Below, piece by piece: positions 16,197 to 24,591 of a stretch of 64,000 nucleotides of DNA. The stretch covers positions 1,443,083-1,507,082 of the forward strand of contig NZ_JANHAW010000001.1 in the NCBI RefSeq assembly GCF_024464595.1, read 5' to 3'. Position 1 is the stretch's first letter, and each line of letters begins with the position of its first letter. Under the pieces are notes generated by a model. That model searched no databases. It had not been told where the DNA came from and saw only the letters and a program-made list of their open reading frames with translations. The translations under genes and the position numbers were made by a program. The DNA is from Halobellus litoreus. Its GTDB lineage: Archaea; Halobacteriota; Halobacteria; Halobacteriales; Haloferacaceae.

Positions 16197-17081
16197 ATGG
16201 CGGCGCTACTCTCGGCCGTGACCGATCGATCCGACGACTCGGAGAGCCACCCGGAATCGTTCCGTACGGTAGCCGGTCCCGGCGAGGCCAGTTTCGAGGT
16301 GAAAGGCTCCGAGTTCATCGGGTACGCTTCGCCTGCAAACACGGTCGAGGAGGCGGAATCGTTCATCGAACGGGTCCGCGAACGGCATCCGGACGCCACG
16401 CACAACGTCCCCGCATACCGCGTTCCTGCGAGCGCGGGATCACCGTCGAGGCCGAGCGACGCGGATTCGGTGGGAAGTGACCCGGGTTCGACGGGGAGTG
16501 ACGCGGATTCGACGGGGAGTGACGCGGATCCGACCACCGGGCCGGGAGATGCGGTCGGGCCGGAATCCGGGTCTGGAGCCGGGACTGAGGGACCTGGAAA
16601 CGAGGCTGAAACGGGATCCGGCCCCGAAACCGCGTCCGGAACGGGAACCGGGTTCGGAACGGGGCCGATGCTTCGGGAGTACCAGTCCGACGACGGCGAA
16701 CCGAGCGGATCGTCCGGCAAACCGGCACTGAACGTCCTCGTCCAGCGCGACATCAGGAACGTCGCGACCGTCGTCACTCGGTACTACGGCGGAACGAACC
16801 TCGGGGTCGGCGGCCTGGCCAGAGCGTACTCGCGCGCGGTCAAGGACGCGGTCGACGACGCGGGCGTCGTCGAGACCGTGCCGCACGAACGCTTCGTCGT
16901 CACCGTCGAGTACGACGACTCGGGCACGGTCCGCGGACTTCTCGAAAGCTCGGGGGTAGAGTTCGAGGGCACCTACGAGGCCGACGTCGCCTTCGAGGTC
17001 CGCGCTCCCGTCGACGCGGCCGCGACGCTCCGCGACCGGATCCGGAGCGCGACGAGCGGCCGCGCCGACATCGACGCGTGA
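16197..17081 (+). CDS. IMPACT/YigZ-family (UPF0029) protein with a low-complexity insertion
   Basis: A protein of up to 294 residues. The UPF0029/Impact domain is clear but split: SFEVKGSEFIGYASPANTVE and DATHNVPAYR come first. Then come about 75 Ser/Gly/Asp/Thr/Pro-rich residues (about 80-155), and then EYQSDDGEPSGSSGKPALNV, VVTRYYGGTNLGVGGLARAY and a C-terminal DUF1949-like ferredoxin fold. Bacterial YigZ is about 205 residues, and the excess is this insertion plus a short N-terminus. The family is linked to ribosome and translation control. GTG at 16218 is an alternative start. Confidence 0.85.
   Translation: MAALLSAVTDRSDDSESHPESFRTVAGPGEASFEVKGSEFIGYASPANTVEEAESFIERVRERHPDATHNVPAYRVPASAGSPSRPSDADSVGSDPGSTGSDADSTGSDADPTTGPGDAVGPESGSGAGTEGPGNEAETGSGPETASGTGTGFGTGPMLREYQSDDGEPSGSSGKPALNVLVQRDIRNVATVVTRYYGGTNLGVGGLARAYSRAVKDAVDDAGVVETVPHERFVVTVEYDDSGTVRGLLESSGVEFEGTYEADVAFEVRAPVDAAATLRDRIRSATSGRADIDA
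16464..16526 (+). repeat. 21-bp in-frame tandem repeat inside the IMPACT-family gene
   Basis: Three 21-bp units (16464, 16485, 16506) with the consensus TTCGACGGGGAGTGACGCG encode a heptad close to DSTGSDA. They form the first part of the low-complexity insertion. Confidence 0.8.
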
Positions 17082-17408
17082 TCGCCACCGGGGACGCTCA
17101 CGAGCGGCTCGCGAGTGTCGTCACCGTTCGTCCCGCGGAGCCGGATCGATTCACCCGACCCGTGGGAACGTCCCTCATATGTCTGCTCCGGAGAGTACGG
17201 GGGTCCGTTTCCTTCGCTTCTTTTCGAAGTGATTTCGCCACACTGCGATGGGGTTCGAGACGAAAGAAGGGGGTTCGTCGGAGCCGTCGTCGACCCGCTC
17301 GCTCCGCACTCTTGATCCGCCGGACACGGTCCGCGCGGATCGCGCGAGACTGAAACGACCGTTTGTGCCACCGGTGCGGTATTGGTGTTCCGTTTCGAAG
17401 CGGTCGGT
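17082..17408. other. Gene-free stretch upstream of a membrane protein gene
   Basis: No convincing gene on either strand: the frames that stay open give very basic, Arg/Ser-rich peptides unlike haloarchaeal proteins. The right end holds the promoter of the next gene (GGTATTGGT at about 17376-17384). I recognise no RNA or repeat. Confidence 0.5.
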
Positions 17409-18260
17409 ATGGTCGACATCGACTCCGAGACGCTGTTCAACGCCGCGGCGGCGGCGCTCACGACGGTGGCCGTCCTCTTTTTCGTCTTCAGCGTCGACCT
17501 CGGCCTCTCGCCAGTCTCGAAGACGCTGCTCGCGCTGGGATTCCTCGCCGGCGTCTTCGCTATCTCCCAACGGACGACGGACCGACAGCTGACCCTCCTC
17601 GGGTACGGCGTCGTCGTCGTCTCGGTGGTGGGCATCTTCTTCGACTTCGTGAACACGTTCGACCTCGGCAACGAGGCGACCGTACTGGGGCTGCTGCTTC
17701 TCGCGGCCGCGCTGTTCGTCCTCCGAACGCGATTCGACGGCGGGAACCGACTGCTGACGGGCAGGCAGGCGACGTCCCTCTTCGGCGTCGTCGCCGCGCT
17801 CGTCGCGCTCGTCCTCGTCGTCGACGTCGTCACCGGCGGTCTCGCGTACGAACTCCAGCCCGAGAGTCGGATCGAGATCACGCAGTCGCCCCGCGGCGAC
17901 GTCCGGGTCGCCTCCGTCGTCGTGAACAACCCGACGCCGCTTCCGGAGCGCGTCGAGACGCCGAACTACGGCGTCTGCGTCGCCGGCGACTGGAGCGAAT
18001 ACAGACGTCCGAGCGAACCCGAGCGCGAGGAGCGACCGCCGGTGCGGGCCCATCTGAACGTCCAGGACGGCTACAACGAACACGTCTGGGGCTTCGGCTC
18101 GAAGACGTATCCGGTGACGCTGTATCTCGACGCCGCGAACACGACCGGCGAGTCGTTCCCGGTCGAGCGAACCGCCGCCTGTCCGGACGACGAGACGGGC
18201 GATCCCTACATCGCCGTCTTCCAGAGTGACACCGACGGTCCGCGTCGGTACGCGGTCTGA
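17409..18260 (+). CDS. Haloarchaeal membrane protein with a C-terminal extracytoplasmic domain
   Basis: A protein of 283 residues. Four to five hydrophobic helices fill the first ~150 residues (for example AAAALTTVAVLFFVFSVDLG, LLALGFLAGVFAIS, VVSVVGIFFDFVN, VVAALVALVLVVDVVTG). A C-terminal domain of about 130 residues follows, rich in beta-like strands with two Cys (GVCVAGD, AACPDD) that could form a disulphide outside the membrane. I do not recognise a named family. The start at 17409 is favoured over 17382 by a TATA-like element at about -27. Confidence 0.6.
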   Translation: MVDIDSETLFNAAAAALTTVAVLFFVFSVDLGLSPVSKTLLALGFLAGVFAISQRTTDRQLTLLGYGVVVVSVVGIFFDFVNTFDLGNEATVLGLLLLAAALFVLRTRFDGGNRLLTGRQATSLFGVVAALVALVLVVDVVTGGLAYELQPESRIEITQSPRGDVRVASVVVNNPTPLPERVETPNYGVCVAGDWSEYRRPSEPEREERPPVRAHLNVQDGYNEHVWGFGSKTYPVTLYLDAANTTGESFPVERTAACPDDETGDPYIAVFQSDTDGPRRYAV

Positions 18261-18307
18261 AACCCCCGCGCTCGACGCTCAGTCTGAGACGGTGTCGGCC
18301 GGGGGGC

Positions 18308-18520
18308 TCAATCCACGATGATGTCGGCGTCGCTGTCGGGGAGGCTCTCGCTCGCTCGCGGTTGCATCTCGGTTCGATAGCGCTCGATCCAGTCCGCGAA
18401 GCAGGCGGGACACAGTCGCTGACTGTCGACCTCCGAGCGATCGACGTTCAGTTGCACCGTCCGTGCGAGCGCCTCCTCGATCGGTTCACCGCAGGCATCG
18501 CAGGGTTCGCTCCCGGTCAT
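18308..18520 (-). CDS. Small zinc-finger protein with two CxxC pairs
   Basis: A 70-residue protein with CDACGEPIEEA near the start and LCPACFADWIERYR near the middle, two CxxC knuckles that together would bind one zinc ion. Small proteins of this type are abundant in haloarchaea and are often regulatory or adaptor proteins. The tail is acidic. It follows upp on the same strand by about 100 nt but may be separately transcribed. Its target is unknown. Confidence 0.7.
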   Translation of the reverse strand: MTGSEPCDACGEPIEEALARTVQLNVDRSEVDSQRLCPACFADWIERYRTEMQPRASESLPDSDADIIVD

Positions 18521-18617
18521 AGGTCCCTCTGGGAAGCCCGCGGGTAAAGTTGTTCACGTCGCCGGGGGCGTCACCTCCCGATTCCGTCCGGCCGCCGCGT
18601 CGTTTCGATCTTCCGGG

Positions 18618-19298
18618 CTAGGTCGTTCTGAACGCCCGGTCACCGGCGTCGCCGAGACCGGGAACGATGTACCCGTCGTCGTCGAGGCGGTCGTCGATCG
18701 CGACGGTCAGGAGATCTGTCTGGGGGAACTCCTCGTCGACGCGCAGGAGGCCGTCCGGCGCGGAGACGGCCGAGAGGACGAACAGATCGGCCGGATCGGC
18801 CGCCGTAGATTCGAGCACGTGATCGAGCACGGCGCACATCGTCGACCCGGTCGCGAGCATCGGATCGGCGACGATGACCGTGTCGTCCTCGGTGATCTCC
18901 GGCAGCTTCACGTAGTCGATGGTGATCGGGAAGCTTCCCTCCTCGTCCATCCCGGCGCTCTCGTCGCGGCCGGCGCTGATGACGCCCTGCTTCGCCCGGG
19001 GGAACGCTTTCAATAGGCCCTCGACGAACGGCGTCGCCGCCCGGAGGACGTTGACGATCACGACGTCGTCGAGCCCTTTGACTCGCTCGCCCGTCGTCTC
19101 CGTCAGCGGCGTCTGCACGGAGACGTACTCGGTCTCCATCGCTCCGTCGATGATCTCGTAGCCGCAGATCCGCCCGAGTTTGACGAGGCCCTTCCGGAAC
19201 GCGACCTGTTCGGTTTCGACGTCGCGAAGCCGCGAGAGGGTGTCTTTCGCGAGCGCGTGTGTGATCAGGTATGCGTCGTCGCGGTCTTCGATAGCCAT
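18618..19298 (-). CDS. upp: Uracil phosphoribosyltransferase
   Basis: An enzyme of 226 residues that makes UMP from uracil and PRPP in pyrimidine salvage. The PRPP-binding loop reads [20 protein letters not shown] and the C-terminal uracil-binding segment [16 protein letters not shown] matches the family's conserved [12 protein letters not shown]. The length equals the family norm when started at [10 protein letters not shown] (19298). That start lies 1 nt after the end of the cupin gene, so the two form an operon. The cytosine deaminase gene near 28 kb would supply its substrate. Confidence 0.95.
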   Translation of the reverse strand: MAIEDRDDAYLITHALAKDTLSRLRDVETEQVAFRKGLVKLGRICGYEIIDGAMETEYVSVQTPLTETTGERVKGLDDVVIVNVLRAATPFVEGLLKAFPRAKQGVISAGRDESAGMDEEGSFPITIDYVKLPEITEDDTVIVADPMLATGSTMCAVLDHVLESTAADPADLFVLSAVSAPDGLLRVDEEFPQTDLLTVAIDDRLDDDGYIVPGLGDAGDRAFRTT

Positions 19299-19299
19299 C

Positions 19300-19746
19300 T
19301 CAGACACCCCCGGCTTCCGATTCGGCATCGGCTTCCTCGGACGCCGTGTCGACCCCCCCGTCGGTCTCCTCGGAGTCCGGGTCGTACTCGTTGGCGTCGC
19401 CCTCGACTGCGGGAGCGCCCACGGCCAGCACTTCGACGGCCTCGTCCGCGTCGGTCGGATTATAGGCTCTGTGCGGCGATCCCGGCGTCGCGGTGAACAG
19501 CGACTCCGGCTCGACCTGATACGTCCCGTCCGGCGTCTCGACGTGCAGCGTCCCCGAGAGGACGTAGAACGCCTCCTCCTGTTCGTCGTGGTAGTGATAC
19601 GCGAGCGGGATCTGTTCGCCCGGCTCCGCGCGGAATCGGTTGATCGCGAGGTTCGACATCTCCGCGGCCTCGGAGAGTCGGCGTAGTTCGCACGGCCGCC
19701 CCTCGGCCGGACTCACCGCCGACTGGCTCACTACGGTGTATCCCAT
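19300..19746 (-). CDS. Cupin-domain protein
   Basis: A protein of 148 residues with one cupin barrel. The metal-binding motif 1 region is [20 protein letters not shown] (His, His, Glu) with LSGTLHV behind it, and motif 2 is [12 protein letters not shown]. The last ~40 residues are acidic and disordered. The start at 19746 (MGYTVVSQ) fits a TATA-like CTTTTG at leaderless distance. It is directly upstream of upp, 1 nt apart. Small cupins of this type bind metals or small ligands, and no activity can be assigned. Confidence 0.8.
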   Translation of the reverse strand: MGYTVVSQSAVSPAEGRPCELRRLSEAAEMSNLAINRFRAEPGEQIPLAYHYHDEQEEAFYVLSGTLHVETPDGTYQVEPESLFTATPGSPHRAYNPTDADEAVEVLAVGAPAVEGDANEYDPDSEETDGGVDTASEEADAESEAGGV

Positions 19747-19849
19747 ACGCGATACATCTCGGTTCGGCACAAAAGCCTCTCGGGTCGGCGCAGCGATGTC
19801 CTGCCCAGATCGAGGTAGCGTGAGACGCGCTCGCAACCTTCGGAGTAGA

Positions 19850-19859
19850 GTTTTATACC
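19850..19859 (+). promoter_or_regulatory. TATA box of the DUF5828-type gene
   Basis: GTTTTATACC, ending 27 nt before the ATG at 19886. It supports that start rather than the upstream Met codons in the same frame. Confidence 0.7.
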
Positions 19860-19885
19860 TTGACGAACGTACCTTTCGCGAGACG

Positions 19886-20569
19886 ATGGAAGAGAGCGTC
19901 TCCGGATTCAAAGTCCGGGGGACTTGGGGCGACGTCGTCGAACACGGCGAACGCATCACACGAGCACTCCGGGACGCGGGCGTCGATAGCGACGCCTTCG
20001 AGGAGTGGGACGAGTGGCGGCCGAAGTCGCACGAGCGACTCGGCGAGGACGTGAGCGAGAAGACCGCAGACCAGGCGAGCGTCGCGGAGGGCGAGGGCGA
20101 AAAAGCCGGGAAGGACCCGGACGAAGACCTCCAGACCGCCGGGGAGCGGCTTTCGGAATCCTACGAACACGTCGAGAACGGCGACAACGACGAGGCCGTC
20201 GAGCGCTGGTCGGAGTCGCTCGGCTACGTGGCGCGCGCGGCCGACTCCGCGGGTCGTCGGGCGCTCCGGCGCGTCGAGAACACCGTCTATCAGCGGGTGA
20301 TGACGCAACTGGCTCCGTACTACTTCGACAACGAACTCGTCAGCGCCAACATCCAGAAATCGACGCGCGGCGAGGACGTCTCGTTCATCTTCGAGGTGAA
20401 CGTCAACGACGACGACCTGAAACAGCAGGTGAGCGAACGCCTCGGCGAGTTCGACGACGAGGTGACGCGCTGGCACGTCGACACCGAAAAGGAAACCGAG
20501 ACCGCCGAGGCCGTCGAGGGAGTCGAGCCACCGGAATCGGAGAACCGGTCCCGGTCGACGACGAACTGA
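19886..20569 (+). CDS. DUF5828-type haloarchaeal protein
   Basis: A soluble, strongly charged protein of 227 residues. The N-terminus (MEESVSGFKVRGTWGDVVEH) and a central helical region (RRALRRVENTVYQRVMTQLA, PYYFDNELVSANIQK) followed by VSFIFEVNVNDDDLKQQVSE fit the haloarchaeal DUF5828 family as I remember it. Its function is unknown. The tail is Glu/Ser-rich. It is divergent from the cupin-upp operon with about 140 nt between starts, and a good TATA box fixes the start. Confidence 0.65.
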   Translation: MEESVSGFKVRGTWGDVVEHGERITRALRDAGVDSDAFEEWDEWRPKSHERLGEDVSEKTADQASVAEGEGEKAGKDPDEDLQTAGERLSESYEHVENGDNDEAVERWSESLGYVARAADSAGRRALRRVENTVYQRVMTQLAPYYFDNELVSANIQKSTRGEDVSFIFEVNVNDDDLKQQVSERLGEFDDEVTRWHVDTEKETETAEAVEGVEPPESENRSRSTTN

Positions 20570-20680
20570 CTGTCCGCTCTGCGACCGGCGTTCTCATCGC
20601 CGTTCTCTCTCGTCCGTCGAACGTACCGAATTCCCGACTCGACGGACAACAGTCATATCCTCGGCCTCGAATGCTAGCGT

Positions 20681-20920
20681 ATGTCCGAACCACTCCGCAT
20701 CGAATCCGGCGAGTTGACCGGCAGGGAGATCCTCGATGCGCTCCAGAGCGGCCGCCGGGTCGTCGTCGAAGCGGAACTCCTCGGCGGGACCCATCAGCTC
20801 TCACTCCGCCACGACGGGGAGACGTACTACTGTGACACGCCGACGACGCTCCACAAACACGAAGACGAGGAGGGAATGCTCACCTGCATCGAGAAGATGG
20901 GCTACGGCCGCATCGAGTGA
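20681..20920 (+). CDS. Small haloarchaeal protein, function unknown
   Basis: A 79-residue protein with an intact frame, typical codon use and a TATA-like CATATCC about 30 nt upstream. It looks like one compact beta-rich domain: LTGREILDALQSGRRVVVEA, LLGGTHQLSLRHDGETYYCD, EEGMLTCIEKMGYGRIE. There is no metal-binding cluster. It precedes an HTH regulator gene by 77 nt. I cannot name a family. Confidence 0.6.
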   Translation: MSEPLRIESGELTGREILDALQSGRRVVVEAELLGGTHQLSLRHDGETYYCDTPTTLHKHEDEEGMLTCIEKMGYGRIE

Positions 20921-20997
20921 GTTGACTGGGGCGCAGCGAACGACCTGAACTGCCGGCGACGCGGGACTTTAGTCGTGGCGGTGGCGAATGGGATGGT

Positions 20998-21375
20998 ATG
21001 AGCGACGTGCCAGAGATGAGCGACCTTCTGGAAACCGAAGATCCGGGGTTCCAGCAGGTGCTCGCCTGCGTCTTCGGAATTCAGCGCCACGAGAGCCGAA
21101 CGTATCTCACGCTTCTGGAGAACCCGGGGAGTACGGTCGCCGAACTCGCTGACATCCTCGATCGGGACCGGAGTAACGTCAACCGGTCGCTGACGACGCT
21201 GATGGAGAAGGGGCTCGCGCAGCGCGAGCGGCGGCTGCTCGACTCCGGCGGCTACATCTATCAGTACACGGGGACGGAGTTGCCGGAGGCCAAAGAGATG
21301 CTTCACGAGGCCCTCGACGAGTGGGCCGAGCGCGTCCACCGGAGCATCGACGAGTACGGCGCTGCGGAGGAGTGA
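20998..21375 (+). CDS. Winged-helix transcriptional regulator (TrmB/MarR-like)
   Basis: A protein of 125 residues with a single winged-helix domain: SRTYLTLLENPGSTVAELAD, the recognition helix ILDRDRSNVNRSLTTLMEKG and a wing around RRLLDSGGYIYQYTG. A C-terminal helix (EMLHEALDEWAERVHRSIDE) probably dimerises. This resembles the DNA-binding part of TrmB-type regulators without a sugar-binding domain. It lies 40 nt upstream of thrC, but thrC has its own TATA-like element, so control of thrC is only a guess. Confidence 0.75.
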   Translation: MSDVPEMSDLLETEDPGFQQVLACVFGIQRHESRTYLTLLENPGSTVAELADILDRDRSNVNRSLTTLMEKGLAQRERRLLDSGGYIYQYTGTELPEAKEMLHEALDEWAERVHRSIDEYGAAEE

Positions 21376-21415
21376 ACCGCCCCCCTTTTCACCGCCGAAC
21401 GCGAGGGATTCCACA

Positions 21416-22681
21416 ATGAGCCTCGAACTCACTGCTCCCGCGCCGGACGCTCCCGACGTCGCCGAGGACGGCGTCTGGCTCGCGGACATCGAGACGGGCG
21501 AGACGTACGCTCCCTTCGACGAGATCCGATACACCGGCGAGGGCGGAAACCTGCTCGAAGTGCGCTACGCCGAGCCGCCGACCTTCGAGGACTTTCAGGG
21601 CCAGGGTCGCGGCGTCTGGCGCTACCGCGCCGCGCTCCCGTTCGAGGAGGGCGTCACGCTCCCCGAGGGCGACACGCCGCTGCACGAGGCCCCGCGACTC
21701 CGCGAGGACGTGGGCGTCGAGACGCTCCGGATCAAACACGAGGGGATGAACCCGACCGGATCGTTCAAGGACCGCGGGATGACCGTCGGCGTCCGCGTCG
21801 CGAAGGAACTCGGCGTCGGTCGCCTGGCCTGTGCGTCGACCGGGAACACCTCCGCCGCGCTCGCCGCCTACGGCGCTCGCGGCGGGATGGAGACGCTCGT
21901 CCTCCTCCCGTCCGGAAAGGTCGCGGCCGGCAAGATCGCCCAGGCCGCGCTCCACGACGCGCGTATCCTCGAAGTCGACGGCAACTTCGACGCCTGTCTC
22001 GACCTGGTGCAGGAACTCGCCGCCCGCGGCGAGGTGTACCTGCTCAACTCGCTGAACCCCTTCCGTCTGGAGGGCCAGAAGACGATCGGTCTGGAGATCT
22101 TAGAGGAGTTCCGCGACGACTACGGCCGCTTCCCCGACCGCATCGTCCTGCCCGTCGGCAACGCGGGCAACACCTCTGCGCTGTACAAGGCCTTCCGCGA
22201 ACTCGTCCAGTCGGGCGCGCTCGACCCCGCTGAGGTGCCGAAACTCACCGGCGTCCAGGCCGAGGGGGCCGCGCCGATGGTCGAGGCGATCGAGAACGGC
22301 TGGGCGGACACCCAGCGCTGGGAGGAGGTCGAGACTCGCGCGACGGCGATCCGCATCGGCAACCCGGTCAACGCGCCGAAGGCGCTGCCGGGGATCCGCG
22401 GCACCGGCGGCACCGCGGTCGCCGTCTCCGACGAGGCGATCACCGAGGCTCAGCGCGACCTGGCCCGCGAGGGAATCGGCGTCGAACCCGCCTCTGCAGC
22501 GTCGGTGGCCGGACTCAGGAAGCTCCGCGACCGCGGCGTCGTCGACGCCGGCGAGGACGTCGTCTGCCTCACGACCGGTCACCTGCTGAAAGATCCCGAC
22601 GCCGCGTTCGAGGCGGGCGGAAAGCCCGAACCCGTGCCGAACGATCTGGACGCGATCCTCGATCACATCGGCGCGAACTGA
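21416..22681 (+). CDS. thrC: Threonine synthase
   Basis: A PLP enzyme of 421 residues converting O-phosphohomoserine to threonine. The PLP lysine is in NPTGSFKDRGMTVGV, preceded by the substrate loop EGDTPLHEAPRL. ACASTGNTSAALAAYGARGG binds the PLP phosphate side, and VLPVGNAGNTSALYKAF is the Gly-rich loop. An N-terminal extension (EVRYAEPPTFEDFQGQGRGV) is typical of the type found in archaea. TATA-like CCTTTTC near 21389 suggests its own leaderless promoter. Length and motifs are complete. Confidence 0.92.
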   Translation: MSLELTAPAPDAPDVAEDGVWLADIETGETYAPFDEIRYTGEGGNLLEVRYAEPPTFEDFQGQGRGVWRYRAALPFEEGVTLPEGDTPLHEAPRLREDVGVETLRIKHEGMNPTGSFKDRGMTVGVRVAKELGVGRLACASTGNTSAALAAYGARGGMETLVLLPSGKVAAGKIAQAALHDARILEVDGNFDACLDLVQELAARGEVYLLNSLNPFRLEGQKTIGLEILEEFRDDYGRFPDRIVLPVGNAGNTSALYKAFRELVQSGALDPAEVPKLTGVQAEGAAPMVEAIENGWADTQRWEEVETRATAIRIGNPVNAPKALPGIRGTGGTAVAVSDEAITEAQRDLAREGIGVEPASAASVAGLRKLRDRGVVDAGEDVVCLTTGHLLKDPDAAFEAGGKPEPVPNDLDAILDHIGAN

Positions 22682-22739
22682 CGGACGCACGTGCGGTGGA
22701 TCGCGCCGGTCGATGCCCGTTTCTTCTACTTCGGGACGC

Positions 22740-23711
22740 CTACTCCGTCGCGTCCCCGACCGTCGTCTCGGTGCCCGGGGTGGAGGGCGTCTCGGTCCCC
22801 GGTGTCGTAGTCGTCTCGTCTCCTGGCGTGGTCGTCGACCCGTTTTCGGGAGTCGCCGTTTCGTCCCCGGGGGTGGCAGTACCGTCGCCTGGCGTCGTCG
22901 TTTGGTCGTCTCCGCCGCTTCCGTCGTCGTCGCCGCTCCCGTCGTCATCGTCTCCGCCGTCGCCATCGTCTCCGTCGTCGGACTCGATGAGCCCCTCGAT
23001 GGCGTCGAGCACCTCCTGCTGTGACTGGGCCGGATCGAACGCGTTCGCGAACGGCGACTCACCATTGACCTCGTTCAACACCGCCGCGTGGCGGGCTTCG
23101 ACGCTGTGGATAGAGAGCGCGGTAGACAGCAGATCCGGACTCTCGACGAACGGGGCTGCGCCCGCGTAGGCGGCGACGCCGGTGTTCTCGAGGACCTGCG
23201 CGAGTTCGAGGAAGTCGCCGACGCTCTCGACGCCGAAGTCGTACGAGTCCTCCTCGACGGGCGTCCCGCCGAGCAGTTCGATCGCCTGCGTGAGCACGTC
23301 GACGTGGGTGGCTTCCTGCTCGGCGATCGCCCCGATTCGGTCGAACACCTGGGTCTGGCGGTCCCCGTCGTAGGACTCCAGGGACGGGGCACCGACGAAT
23401 TCGTCCACGCTGAACCTCGCCAGTCCCTCGCGATAGAACGCGTTCTCGACGTGTTCGAGGGACAACGCGTAGTTCAGGACGTCGACGTCCGTCCCCTCGA
23501 CGTCGTCGAAGGCTGCGGCTCCCTCCGCCGAGTCGTCGTCTTCCTGTCCGAGGACGGATCCCGTCGCTCCACCGAGCGCCAGCAAGCTCCCGCCGGCGAT
23601 CGCGGAACGAGTCAGGAAACTCCGCCGAGAACGCTCTTCGGAACTCAGTCTGTCCTTCACCGAGGCGGCGATCTCCGCTGCGCGCGCATCTGGGTCTGTT
23701 GGCTTCGTCAT
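22740..23711 (-). CDS. Tat-exported ferritin-like protein with a Thr/Pro/Gly tail
   Basis: A protein of 323 residues. The N-terminus carries a twin-arginine signal (ERSRRSFLTRSAIAGG) with a hydrophobic core. The ferritin-like four-helix domain (about residues 70-225) has the expected acidic/His positions: LSLEHVENAFYREGLARF, AIAEQEATHVDVLTQAIELL and SIHSVEARHAAVLNEVNG. It resembles desiccation-related or DUF4439-like secreted ferritins. The last ~95 residues are Asp/Gly then TTPGDETATPG-like repeats, probably a glycosylated linker with no anchor helix. An oxidative or metal role outside the cell is inferred. Confidence 0.8.
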   Translation of the reverse strand: MTKPTDPDARAAEIAASVKDRLSSEERSRRSFLTRSAIAGGSLLALGGATGSVLGQEDDDSAEGAAAFDDVEGTDVDVLNYALSLEHVENAFYREGLARFSVDEFVGAPSLESYDGDRQTQVFDRIGAIAEQEATHVDVLTQAIELLGGTPVEEDSYDFGVESVGDFLELAQVLENTGVAAYAGAAPFVESPDLLSTALSIHSVEARHAAVLNEVNGESPFANAFDPAQSQQEVLDAIEGLIESDDGDDGDGGDDDDGSGDDDGSGGDDQTTTPGDGTATPGDETATPENGSTTTPGDETTTTPGTETPSTPGTETTVGDATE

Positions 23712-24020
23712 AGTTGTGTCGGGGTCGTTCCCGACGGACTCTCCCTCACCTCATCCGGAGATTGTTATGCGCTCCCTCGCTCGGGGTAAGATCGCTCAAA
23801 ATTTTCCCCTCCCGAAATAAGTCCGTTCAAAGATCCGTATCGTCAGACATAACGGCGGATATGCGCACGATCCGCCCTCGGCGCGACAAAGGGTCGCCCC
23901 CGTTTGCGAGAGAAACGAATTCGCGTATCCGTCGTTTTCGGGGCTCTGAAGCCGCTGACTGACGTCCGTTCGCCCTGTGTCTGACGGGTCTTCTTAGTCG
24001 TGTGGTGCCAATTCACATAT
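23712..24020. other. Gene-free stretch between divergent genes
   Basis: Divergent promoters are expected here. A TATA-like TCTTAGTCG near 23991-23999 fits the gene starting at 24021. An AT-richer patch with CAAAATTTTCCCC and AAATAAG lies at 23800-23820. I see no small gene, RNA or repeat. Confidence 0.45.
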
Positions 24021-24515
24021 ATGTCTGCGGAGTTCTCTGACCCCCCGGTCTGCGGCGACGGATCGGCCACAGATTCCCACGAGCGCGGAACCGTCTGCGG
24101 CGTACAGAGTGACGATCTCGGCCCACGAGAGTCCGGACCGAGCGGTGCGGCACCCTCCGATACCGACGAACGTGGATCCGTTTCGGACCAACGAGTGGAC
24201 CGCGATAGCGTCGACCCCGCCCTCCAGGCGTCGACGCTCCTGGATCTCGTCGTCGAACTTCAACGCGACAACGAGCAGTTACGCGAGACGGTCCGACGGC
24301 TCGAAGAAGAAAACTCGCGACTGGCGCAAAAACTCGAACGTCGCGGCCGGGAGCGCCAGTACGTTCTCGATCACTACGAACATCGTCTCAGAGACGCCAA
24401 TCAGGAGTTAGAACAGGAGAAGGAAGATTCGGGTGCGGAGACGCGCCCCGGCCGCCTCGTCGACGCGCTCGTGTCTCGGGTGACCCAACTAGTTCCGGGC
24501 TTCCGACGACGGTAG
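24021..24515 (+). CDS. Coiled-coil protein, function unknown
   Basis: A protein of 164 residues. The N-terminal half is polar and disordered (Ser/Asp/Glu/Gly-rich, two isolated Cys). The C-terminal half is a strongly predicted coiled coil: LLDLVVELQRDNEQLRETVR, RLEEENSRLAQKLERRGRER, YEHRLRDANQELEQEKED. It ends in a basic amphipathic tail (VTQLVPGFRRR) that could touch membrane or nucleic acid. No signal peptide. The start at 24021 fits a TATA-like element at about -27. I do not recognise a family. Confidence 0.6.
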   Translation: MSAEFSDPPVCGDGSATDSHERGTVCGVQSDDLGPRESGPSGAAPSDTDERGSVSDQRVDRDSVDPALQASTLLDLVVELQRDNEQLRETVRRLEEENSRLAQKLERRGRERQYVLDHYEHRLRDANQELEQEKEDSGAETRPGRLVDALVSRVTQLVPGFRRR

Positions 24516-24591
24516 CTTTCCGGGTGGCTCCCCTGCGCCCCGACGGCCAATCCCCCCGCGGTGGGGTCCGTCGACCGCCTCTCGCGGCCGA

